DNA from: Flavobacteriales bacterium | GTDB taxonomy: Bacteria > Bacteroidota > Bacteroidia > Flavobacteriales > BACL11 | Assembly: GCA_012960805.1 (NCBI GenBank) | Contig: DUAO01000026.1 | Span: 1 to 33,046, forward strand | Reading direction: 5' to 3' | DNA: 33,046 nucleotides | Part shown: positions 27,504 through 33,046 of the stretch, piece by piece | Layout: each line of letters starts with the position of its first letter | Numbering within the stretch: the stretch's first letter is position 1 | The notes under the pieces: generated by a model | Databases searched by the model: none | Told to the model about the DNA's origin: nothing | Seen by the model: only the letters and a program-made list of their open reading frames with translations | Program-made: the position numbers and the translations under genes

Positions 27504-28329
27504 TCCTATCAGCATACAATCGGATAATTTTAATATTGGCTTAGCGAATAGTTATCATTTATCCATACAATTAGGAATATCGCATTTTTCGTACTGTCTT
27601 TTAAACACTATTACTTTAACTTATGATTATGTTAAAATGCATACACTTTCATCAGTAGATGATGCTGCTGCAGAAATTACAGAAATCATTAATAATGATG
27701 TTATTATAAAATCTGAATTTTCGACTCAATCAGTAGCTTTTGTTAATTTTCCTAGTACTTTAGTGCCCAGCTCACTTTACAAAAAAGAAGAGGCAGAAAC
27801 TATCTTAGCTTTTAATACTGAGGTAATGGGGAAAGTTATAGCAGACACTATACTTTCACAAAAAGCAAATTTAATTTACTCAGTACCCGAAAGCATTTTA
27901 ACCATTGTAAGTAACTTTTTTCCTAAAGCAAAACAGAAAGCACAAGAAAGTATTCTTATTCAGCAGTACAGCCAATTGAATACTAATACTGAAAAAGCCT
28001 ATCTTTATTTAAATCAAAAAAAAGTAACTATTACTTTCTTTAAGGAAAATAAACTAATTTTTAATAATTCTTTTGACTATTTCACTAAAGAAGATCTTTT
28101 ATATTTTGTGCTTTTTAGCTTTGAACAATTAAAACTATCTACCGAAAAGATTAAAGTTATCCTATTTGGTGCTATTGAAAAGGATGATGAATATTTCAAT
28201 TTATTATACGACTATATTAGAAATTTAAAACTAGGGAAACGACCACATCAGTTTAATTTTCCTACTGAATTCGATTCTTTAGCTGAACATAAATATTTCG
28301 GATTATTTACTCAAGTATTATGCGTATAA
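27484..28329 (+). CDS. DUF3822 family protein
   Basis: This 281-residue protein of unknown function resembles DUF3822, a Bacteroidota family regularly placed before rsmD. Visible features are an N-terminal 'LSIQLGISHFSYCLLNT', a middle 'AYLYLNQKKVTITFFKENKLIFNNSFDYFTKEDLLYFVLFSFEQL' and a final 'LLYDYIRNLKLGKRP'. The alternation looks like an actin/ASKHA-type fold, but I cannot confirm ATP-binding loops. There is no signal peptide or membrane segment, so it is cytoplasmic. It overlaps rsmD by 10 bases, which suggests coupling. Confidence 0.8.
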   Translation: METGENNPISIQSDNFNIGLANSYHLSIQLGISHFSYCLLNTITLTYDYVKMHTLSSVDDAAAEITEIINNDVIIKSEFSTQSVAFVNFPSTLVPSSLYKKEEAETILAFNTEVMGKVIADTILSQKANLIYSVPESILTIVSNFFPKAKQKAQESILIQQYSQLNTNTEKAYLYLNQKKVTITFFKENKLIFNNSFDYFTKEDLLYFVLFSFEQLKLSTEKIKVILFGAIEKDDEYFNLLYDYIRNLKLGKRPHQFNFPTEFDSLAEHKYFGLFTQVLCV

Positions 28330-28844
28330 TTTCAGGAACGCATAAAGGAAGACGATTAATAGCACCCAACACATTGCCCGTTCGCCCAACTACCGATAGA
28401 GCAAAAGAGGCTTTATTCAACATCTTAGAGAATCGTTATTTTTTTGATGGCAAAAATGTACTTGATTTATTTTCAGGCACTGGAAATATCGCTTTTGAAT
28501 TTGCATCAAGAGGATGTGAGAAAATTTTTGCAGTTGACAACAATTTCAATTGCATTAATTATATTGAAAAAACTAGTGATGAGCTTGAATTTAACATCAG
28601 CACAATTAAATCCAATTGCCTACAATACCTGAAAAATTGCAAACAACAATTCAATTTCATTTTTGCGGACCCACCTTATGATTATAAAGAATACCAAGAA
28701 TTAAAAAACCTGGTATTTGAAAAAAACTTAGTGAAGAAAGACGGTGTTTTAATTATTGAACATAATAAAGACGCTTTATTTGAAGCGGATAATATAGAGC
28801 TTAGAAAATACGGAACCGTTCATTTTAGCATTTTCTCATTTTAA
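28320..28844 (+). CDS. rsmD: 16S rRNA (guanine(966)-N(2))-methyltransferase
   Basis: RsmD methylates G966 of 16S rRNA using SAM. The 174-residue protein begins 'MRIISGTHKGRRLIAPNTLPVRPTTDRAKEALFNIL', the conserved RsmD start, followed by the SAM loop 'VLDLFSGTGNIAFEFASRG' and the catalytic DPPY motif ('FIFADPPYDY'). The length is normal. It lies between DUF3822 (10-base overlap) and coaD (16-base gap), a standard Bacteroidota order. Confidence 0.94.
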   Translation: MRIISGTHKGRRLIAPNTLPVRPTTDRAKEALFNILENRYFFDGKNVLDLFSGTGNIAFEFASRGCEKIFAVDNNFNCINYIEKTSDELEFNISTIKSNCLQYLKNCKQQFNFIFADPPYDYKEYQELKNLVFEKNLVKKDGVLIIEHNKDALFEADNIELRKYGTVHFSIFSF

Positions 28845-28860
28845 TTAATACTTTTGAAGT

Positions 28861-29319
28861 ATGTCAAAAATTGCAATTTTCCCAGGATCATTTTCTCCAT
28901 TTACTATTGGACATCAATCCATAGTTGACAGAGCCTTACCCCTATTTGATAAAATAGTTATTTCCATAGGAATAAATTCAGAAAAACCCCAATACTTTTC
29001 AATTGATAAGCGCATGCAATGGATTAAAGATGTGTACAATAATAATCCTAAAATTGACGTTAAACAATATAAAGGCTTAACAGTAGATTTCTGCAAAAAA
29101 GAAAACGCAAATTATATACTAAGAGGACTGCGAGATTCGCACGATTTTAAGTTTGAAAAAAATATAGCACACATGAATAAGGAACTCAACCCTAACATTG
29201 AAACCATCTTTATTATTACACCACCCAAAATTTCTCATATCTCCTCATCTATCATTCGTGATATCATAAAAAATGGAGGGGATGTAAGCAAATTCATACC
29301 CAAAGAAATTAATCTATAA
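28861..29319 (+). CDS. coaD: Pantetheine-phosphate adenylyltransferase
   Basis: CoaD transfers AMP from ATP to 4'-phosphopantetheine, the penultimate step of coenzyme A synthesis. The 152-residue protein has the nucleotidyltransferase motif T15-IG-H18 (in 'PGSFSPFTIGH') and the 'ISSSIIRDI' phosphate-binding end motif, plus 'YILRGLRDSHDFKFEKNIAHMNKEL'. The usual 'PG(S/T)FDP' has Ser12 in place of Asp. I believe this occurs in some relatives, but it is worth noting. It is followed after 12 bases by the TlpA-like gene. Confidence 0.93.
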   Translation: MSKIAIFPGSFSPFTIGHQSIVDRALPLFDKIVISIGINSEKPQYFSIDKRMQWIKDVYNNNPKIDVKQYKGLTVDFCKKENANYILRGLRDSHDFKFEKNIAHMNKELNPNIETIFIITPPKISHISSSIIRDIIKNGGDVSKFIPKEINL

Positions 29320-29331
29320 AAATAAAAGAAT

Positions 29332-30591
29332 ATGAAACCAAAAGAAATCTTAACAATTGTGCTAATAGTAGCAGCAGGAATCTATTTTGCAATAAACATC
29401 TCAAACAGAAGCGATAAGAAATCTAAAACAGAACCAAGTCAAGTAACAATAACAGGTGAGATCACCAATCCAAGAGGAGAATCAGTAATTTTTAGCAATC
29501 AAGACACTTCTTATTCTACTACTACTGCAGATACAAACGGAACTTTTACTATTTCTTTCAATTTAGATTCTGCTACTTATTTAAATTTTGGACATGGAGT
29601 AGAAACCACTGCTATGTTCGTAAGGCCTGGCGATAAAATCAATTTAACCATTAACGCTGAACTTTTTGATGAAACCATTAAATATGACGGGAGTTCATCA
29701 TCTACTTTTTTAGCAAAGAAATACCTTATAACAGAAGAAAATGATTTTTTTGGAGAAGTTTTTTACATGAGTACTACTGAGCAGTACAGCAAAGTTTTGG
29801 AAGATTTTAAAACTACTGTAATTAATAAATTTGGAGACATAAGCGATAGTCTATTTTTCAAAAATGAAATTGCAGAAATTGATAAAAGTATTGCCTATTT
29901 TATTGAAAGACAAGAAAAGTTAGCTGACTACACAGAAGATGTAAGAACTTATATGTGGGAAACAAGAAACATAGCTAGAGGTTTTGATTTCTATACTGCT
30001 CTTGATTCGTTAAATAGTACAGACTTTAATAACATGGCAGAACAATATAGTGCATCCTTTGAATCATCATTAAATAATGTAACTGATGTAGAATTTATAG
30101 TAACGGCTAAAGAAAAAATCAAAAAAACAACCGATAGTTGGTTGGAGAGGAAAACTGCAGTTGACAATATGCCAAAAGAAGGTGAGCCAGCAATCGACTT
30201 CAACTACCCTGATACAGATGGAAATAAATTCTCTCTTGCTAATTTTAAAGGAACCCTAGTATATGTTGATGTTTGGGCTACTTGGTGCGGACCATGTAAG
30301 GCAGAAATCCCTTCTTTACAAAAATTAGAAGCAGATTATCATGGAAAAGATATTACTTTTATGAGTGTTTCGGTAGATACCGATAAAGAGGCATGGGAAA
30401 AGATGGTGGCAGAGAAAGAATTAGGAGGTGTACAATTATGGGCTGATGGCTGGAGTGAAATTACTAAAGATTATGCTATTTTTGGTATTCCAAGATTTAT
30501 GCTTTTTGATGCTGAGGGTAATATAATTTCAACTAATGCGCCAAGACCTTCTTCTGAGGATATTAGAGAATTGTTAGACGTTAATTTGTAA
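29332..30591 (+). CDS. TlpA-like thioredoxin-fold protein with N-terminal DUF4369-like domain
   Basis: The 419-residue protein has an N-terminal membrane anchor (about 5-20). A beta-rich DUF4369-like domain ('VTITGEITNPRGESVIFSNQDTSY...', about 37-115) and a helical linker (about 140-275) follow. The C-terminal thioredoxin domain carries the redox site W-C319-GP-C322-K. It should act in the periplasm as a membrane-tethered thiol-disulfide exchanger, as in many Bacteroidota TlpA/ResA-like proteins. The partners are unknown. It is the last gene of the operon and is followed by a terminator-like hairpin. Confidence 0.88.
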   Translation: MKPKEILTIVLIVAAGIYFAINISNRSDKKSKTEPSQVTITGEITNPRGESVIFSNQDTSYSTTTADTNGTFTISFNLDSATYLNFGHGVETTAMFVRPGDKINLTINAELFDETIKYDGSSSSTFLAKKYLITEENDFFGEVFYMSTTEQYSKVLEDFKTTVINKFGDISDSLFFKNEIAEIDKSIAYFIERQEKLADYTEDVRTYMWETRNIARGFDFYTALDSLNSTDFNNMAEQYSASFESSLNNVTDVEFIVTAKEKIKKTTDSWLERKTAVDNMPKEGEPAIDFNYPDTDGNKFSLANFKGTLVYVDVWATWCGPCKAEIPSLQKLEADYHGKDITFMSVSVDTDKEAWEKMVAEKELGGVQLWADGWSEITKDYAIFGIPRFMLFDAEGNIISTNAPRPSSEDIRELLDVNL

Positions 30592-30621
30592 TTAGTAACG
30601 CTTACTGTAATCATGTGAAAA

Positions 30622-30657
30622 GGGGCTGAGGACAATTCTCTCATCCCGACTTTTTTT
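30622..30657 (+). terminator. Rho-independent terminator after the TlpA-like gene
   Basis: GGGG(C)TGAG pairs with CTCATCCC (one bulged C and one G-U pair, 9-base loop). A T7 run follows three bases later. It closes the 26886-30591 operon. The segment CCCGACTTTTT at its 3' side recurs at 32879-32889. Confidence 0.6.
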
Positions 30658-30670
30658 CTACTTTAGCATT

Positions 30671-31285
30671 GTGAAAAAACTATTAGTCATATTATTCTAC
30701 TTTCCAATAATCATTTTTGGACAAAATAGTACAATTCGACTTTTCCCAATTTATTCAATGTTTACACCAGTTCTTACGGATGAAGGTGTAGAGCTTTTCT
30801 CAGTTGCTGCTATTGGAACCACTTTGGGATATGATCATAAAATATCGGATTCTGAATCTATAGAGTTTAATTTTAAGCCAAGAATACATATTTTTGATGG
30901 CGATCAAGATGCATCTGAGTTTAGAAGTAATGTTAATTATAAGAAGTTTATAAAATATAATTTTTATACGTCTTCTGGATTAGGGTTTAATTATATAAAG
31001 AGTTTTTCTTCTTGGTCTCCATATGGTGGGGGTGATTATGCAACTATATTAACAATTGGTCCAAATTTATCTTTTGGCAGAAGAACAATGTTTACTAAAA
31101 GGTTCTTTTTAGATTTTGGTTTAGGTTTTGCATTTAATTATACGGTTTATAATCGAATTAAAAAAACAAGACCTATTGATTTAGAAGCTAATGATGTGCA
31201 ATTCACTACATCTACTGAGTCAGGCCCAAAGATTTATTATTTCAATCATGTTTTAACTTTTCAATTTGGCTATATTTTAAAGTAA
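30671..31285 (+). CDS. Secreted or outer-membrane beta-barrel-like protein, function unknown
   Basis: The 204-residue protein starts at a GTG (MKKLLVILFYFPIIIFGQ, a clear signal peptide). The rest alternates short hydrophobic strands with glycine-aromatic turns ('FYTSSGLGFNYIKSF', 'RFFLDFGLGFAFNYTVYN') and ends 'YYFNHVLTFQFGYILK', like small outer-membrane barrels of about 8 strands. No conserved family motif is visible. The start lies 13 bases after the T-run of the preceding terminator, with a weak TACTTTAG box between. The 3' side faces the first repeat block. Confidence 0.65.
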   Translation: MKKLLVILFYFPIIIFGQNSTIRLFPIYSMFTPVLTDEGVELFSVAAIGTTLGYDHKISDSESIEFNFKPRIHIFDGDQDASEFRSNVNYKKFIKYNFYTSSGLGFNYIKSFSSWSPYGGGDYATILTIGPNLSFGRRTMFTKRFFLDFGLGFAFNYTVYNRIKKTRPIDLEANDVQFTTSTESGPKIYYFNHVLTFQFGYILK

Positions 31286-31316
31286 CTCATACTGTTTTTA
31301 TTTAGAATGTTTACTT

Positions 31317-31399
31317 TATAGTTCTGATGTAAAAATAGCGGGAACCGTTTCGGGTACCTTTTGGATTGCCATATCTAGTAGAATATAGTACTGCTACCC
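31317..31399 (+). ncRNA. Module 2, copy A: structured repeat element, candidate small RNA
   Basis: An 83-base element about 80-85 percent identical to 32796-32880. It can form three hairpins: GG(A)ACC/GGTACC, TGG-attg-CCA, and TAGTAG/CTGCTA. 'TTCGGGTACCTTTTG' and 'ATATAGTACTGCTACCC' are exactly shared by the copies. In this copy the position of the promoter box is degenerate (TTTACTTT). A 10-bp terminator hairpin follows 15 bases later. The strand is assigned from the copy B promoter and is uncertain. I do not recognise an RNA family. Confidence 0.45.
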
Positions 31400-31412
31400 T
31401 TACATATTTAAT

Positions 31413-31472
31413 AAAAACCCACTCAAATGAGTGGGTTTATTTTTGGTGGACCTCTCGGTCCTTATTTCGAAC
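31413..31472. terminator. Module 1, copy A: bidirectional terminator plus second hairpin
   Basis: AAACCCACTC-aaat-GAGTGGGTTT is a perfect 10-bp stem with T-runs on both sides (ATTTTT on plus, TTTTTATT on minus). It can therefore end the barrel-like gene on plus and the M43 protease on minus. It is followed by GGACC-tctc-GGTCC (31448-31461) and then CGAAC. The block recurs at 32705-32759. Confidence 0.7.
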
Positions 31473-31492
31473 TTTTTTAGAAAATTAATAAG

Positions 31493-31500
31493 TAAGTTTG
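31493..31500 (+). promoter_or_regulatory. Putative -7 promoter box (TAAGTTTG) pointing into the M43 gene from its 3' side
   Basis: An exact TAnnTTTG match just after the module 1 repeat, on the strand opposite the M43 gene. An ATG follows four bases later (ATGAAGAATTTT...), but that frame stops after 24 codons. It could drive an antisense RNA or be the leftover start of a lost gene. Confidence 0.35.
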
Positions 31501-31530
31501 TATTATGAAGAATTTTTTGCAAGAGAGTGA

Positions 31531-32691
31531 TTATTCTACTATTATTTTTTTCTCTATACTACCATCATCATACAAATAAAATAGAGGCATATTCTTTTTA
31601 TTAGTAGTTTCTCTACCCAAAACATCTACAATTTTTAGTAGTTTTCTGTTTTCATTAATTGATAATTCAGTAATAACGGTGGGCTGCATCAACCCAGTTG
31701 CAATTAGGTTGTTGTCCAAATACAATCCGTTAAGCGTATCCAATGTAGTGAGGAATCCTCTCATCCTGTCTTTTTGTCCTAGGGAAAACATATTCTGACA
31801 ACTGTTATAGCTCATGTAATTTTCCAATTGATCGGTCATGTCTTGTGTAAAGGGTGATGGCCCCATCATATCATTGGAACATTGATTTGCGGTATTACAT
31901 CCGTTAGTTGGCAGGGTTGGAGGAGTGTCGCATACCTGATCTCCAGTGGTGTCACACTCAGCGCCACAAGTTGCTGAATAACTAAGGAAAGTATGATAGA
32001 GTCCTAAACAGTGTCCTAATTCATGAGTGGCGACCCTCCCATCTGAAGAGGATGTGCCAATTGTTCCCCACTCATAACTTCTGATGACTACCCCATAAGT
32101 TTCCCAAGGGCCTCCATAGGTAAAAGCAGTTCCAGGATATTGTGAATATCCAGAAGTTCCTGCCAAAATATGGCGCACTACCCAAATGTTAAAATACATA
32201 TGTGGTGGCCAGTTGATTGCATATTTTACATTGTCAAAAGCAGGGTCTGTAGGTTCAGGATGTGGGTAAAGTGCTGTATCTGTTCGGGTTATTCCTGAAG
32301 TAGAATCTCCATTAGGATCCAGTTTTGCTAAGCGAAACTCTATCTTACAATCAGCTGCAAAAGGATAAAAAATAGGATTTCCATTTATGGTGTCGGCATT
32401 TGTTCTTCTGAAATCTTCATTGATTACTCTCATTCCATCATGTACTTGTAAATCTGATATATCGCCAATCCCATTGGTATGAATAATATGCACCACAGTA
32501 GGGATAATCAACAATGAATCTTGGTTTTTGTTGGAGCTATTATTTGTAATATTAGTTCTGATTTTTTGCATCAAATTTTGCTCTTTTTCAGTAGCAGGAT
32601 TTGCAAGCATTTTATTAACAGTTCCACACCAATTATTTTGAGCCAACAAAATTTGAGGAATTAAGAAAAGAAAAATAAGAATTTTTTTCAT
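31531..32691 (-). CDS. Secreted M43 zinc metalloprotease with short T9SS-type tail
   Basis: The start is set at the ATG at 32691 (386 residues, MKKILIFLFLIPQILLAQ, a signal peptide). The ORF-track start adds MSGFLYISN, which is encoded by the terminator repeat. The zinc site HELGHCLGLYH, the cysteine-rich 'CDTTGDQVCDTPP' and the Met-turn 'ENYMSYNSC' place it in peptidase family M43. The C-terminus 'KLLKIVDVLGRETTNKKNMPLFYLYDDGSIEKKIIVE' is the short sorting tail common in Flavobacteriales, unlike the longer type A domain of the other M43 enzyme here. Composite repeats flank the gene on both sides, and a terminator hairpin sits 14 to 38 bases before its start codon. Confidence 0.88.
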   Translation of the reverse strand: MKKILIFLFLIPQILLAQNNWCGTVNKMLANPATEKEQNLMQKIRTNITNNSSNKNQDSLLIIPTVVHIIHTNGIGDISDLQVHDGMRVINEDFRRTNADTINGNPIFYPFAADCKIEFRLAKLDPNGDSTSGITRTDTALYPHPEPTDPAFDNVKYAINWPPHMYFNIWVVRHILAGTSGYSQYPGTAFTYGGPWETYGVVIRSYEWGTIGTSSSDGRVATHELGHCLGLYHTFLSYSATCGAECDTTGDQVCDTPPTLPTNGCNTANQCSNDMMGPSPFTQDMTDQLENYMSYNSCQNMFSLGQKDRMRGFLTTLDTLNGLYLDNNLIATGLMQPTVITELSINENRKLLKIVDVLGRETTNKKNMPLFYLYDDGSIEKKIIVE

Positions 32692-32704
32692 GTTGCTAAT
32701 ATAT

Positions 32705-32759
32705 AAAAACCCACTCAAATGAGTGGGTTTATTTTTGGTGAGCCTCTCGGTTCTCGAAC
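32705..32759. terminator. Module 1, copy B: terminator hairpin immediately upstream of the M43 start
   Basis: The same perfect 10-bp stem as copy A (AAACCCACTC/GAGTGGGTTT, 32707-32730) with T-runs on both strands, then GAGCC-tctc-GGTTC (32740-32753) and CGAAC. The second hairpin differs from copy A at several bases but still pairs on the plus strand, with one G-U. On the minus strand it lies in the M43 5' leader. Confidence 0.7.
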
Positions 32760-32784
32760 TTAAATTTATTAAATAATTATTTGA

Positions 32785-32792
32785 TATATTTG
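32785..32792 (+). promoter_or_regulatory. Putative -7 promoter box (TATATTTG) for module 2, copy B
   Basis: Exact TAnnTTTG match ending three bases before the conserved module 2 element, which is the expected distance if the RNA starts at the module's 5' end. Confidence 0.5.
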
Positions 32793-32795
32793 CTA

Positions 32796-32880
32796 TATAG
32801 TTTTGATGTATAAAATAGCGAGGGACCTATTCGGGTACCTTTTGAGTTGTCAAACCTAGTAGGATATAGTACTGCTACCC
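32796..32880 (+). ncRNA. Module 2, copy B: structured repeat element, candidate small RNA
   Basis: An 85-base element paired with 31317-31399. Hairpins: GG(G)ACC/GGTACC, TTGA-gttg-TCAA, and TAGTAG/CTGCTA. In the second hairpin a G-C pair of copy A is an A-T pair here, a compensatory change. A TATATTTG box precedes it and CCCCGACTTTTTCTTTTTT follows. The promoter, structured body and T-rich end together look like a stand-alone small RNA gene. The function and family are unknown. Confidence 0.5.
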
Positions 32881-32896
32881 CGACTTTTTCTTTTTT

Positions 32897-32925
32897 ATTA
32901 TGCTTAGCATAATACTTCTTTTTTT
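32897..32925 (+). terminator. Weak AT-rich terminator-like hairpin after module 2, copy B
   Basis: ATTATGC-tta-GCATAAT is a perfect 7-bp stem followed by acTTCTTTTTTT. It may back up the T-run at 32885-32896 in ending a module 2 transcript. Confidence 0.4.
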
Positions 32926-32943
32926 ATTGCTTTTATTTGCTTT

Positions 32944-33046
32944 ATGAAAAAAATAATCTTGTTTTTAATTACAACCACAACATTTACAAATGTGAGTTTT
33001 GCTTCCTTTCCAGTTGTTGAAAAAGTTAGTGATCAGACTAAAGGAT
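32944..33046 (+). CDS. Partial gene cut by the right window edge; secreted protein start
   Basis: An ATG at 32944 opens a frame of 34 codons to the window end, beginning MKKIILFLITTTTFTNVSFASFPVVEK. It has a typical Sec signal peptide with a likely cleavage after 'VSFA'. The mature part seen is too short for a family call. A one-mismatch promoter box (TTTATTTG, 32933-32940) lies directly upstream. It is absent from the ORF track because it is truncated. Confidence 0.65.
   Translation, partial: MKKIILFLITTTTFTNVSFASFPVVEKVSDQTKG

Noticed and set aside
30601-30660. The segment before the barrel gene, with ...TCATCCCGACTTTTT, resembles a tRNA acceptor end.
   Set aside because: Only a bulged hairpin and a T-run are present, with no cloverleaf, so terminator is the better call.
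31310-31400. Minus-strand peptide VAVLYSTRYGNPKGTRNGSRYFYIRTIK, with a related peptide in copy B (32796-32880).
   Set aside because: Differences between copies mostly change residues, and a net 2-base indel breaks the shared frame, so no conserved protein is supported. There is also no upstream domain.
31445-31472. On the minus strand module 1 reads GTTCGAA...GGTCCACCA, like a tRNA 3' end with CCA.
   Set aside because: The T-stem, 7-base loop and acceptor geometry do not fit. The bases before CCA form their own hairpin, and no anticodon or D arm lies upstream.
31504-31578. A 24-codon plus-strand ORF starting MKNFLQESDYS.
   Set aside because: It is short and most of it is the complement of the M43 3' end. 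I kept only the promoter-like box as an observation.
32692-32718. ORF-track start for the second M43 protease (MSGFLYISN...).
   Set aside because: Those codons come from the terminator hairpin and its flank. The ATG at 32691 begins a normal signal peptide.

Overview
This window is chromosomal DNA from an AT-rich member of the Bacteroidota, most likely order Flavobacteriales. The evidence is: type IX secretion (T9SS) C-terminal sorting tails, including the short '...YDDGS(I/V)EKK' form; a SusC/FecA-like TonB-dependent receptor with a carboxypeptidase-regulatory N-domain; DUF6340 and DUF3822 proteins; the futalosine menaquinone enzyme MqnE; a 6S RNA of the type expected in flavobacteria between zapA and rny; and TAnnTTTG boxes (the Bacteroidota -7 promoter element) ahead of most transcription units. 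I cannot name the genus.

Layout. 1-6364 (minus): a priA -> fabG -> von Willebrand A membrane protein -> DUF6340 lipoprotein run, with a small gene cut by the left edge. 6524-9067 (plus): a three-lipoprotein operon, two MbnP-like proteins followed by an MbnH-like di-haem peroxidase. 9112-11555 (plus): a secreted M43 metalloprotease overlapping mqnE. 11552-15121 (minus): PASTA protein -> T9SS cargo -> rluD. 15232-16791 (plus): ddl and a SPOR-domain protein. 16795-19131 (minus): a coiled-coil protein -> zapA -> 6S RNA -> rny. 19236-23900: an M23 peptidase, an ArsC-type reductase (minus) and a TonB-dependent receptor. 23909-26808 (minus): purL and a PlsC-like acyltransferase, each probably with its own promoter. 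26886-30591 (plus): a tight operon of a membrane protein, DUF3822, rsmD, coaD and a TlpA-like thioredoxin, closed by a terminator. 30671-33046: a barrel-like protein, a second M43 protease (minus) flanked by two copies of a composite repeat, and a secreted-protein gene cut by the right edge.

Most of the window is housekeeping: replication restart, fatty acid, purine, CoA and menaquinone synthesis, rRNA modification, RNA decay, division, and peptidoglycan synthesis and remodelling. Two parts stand out. One is the MbnP-MbnP-MbnH operon, a probable surface copper-binding system with an oxidative maturation enzyme and no methanobactin genes. The other is the repeat family around the second M43 protease. 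It has two modules: a 10-bp perfect bidirectional terminator plus a second hairpin, and an approximately 85-nt element with conserved hairpins and one compensatory base-pair change. I cannot assign this element to a known family, and it may be an undescribed small RNA or repeat.

No gene-free stretch exceeds 300 bases. I saw no tRNA, rRNA, CRISPR array, transposase or phage gene.
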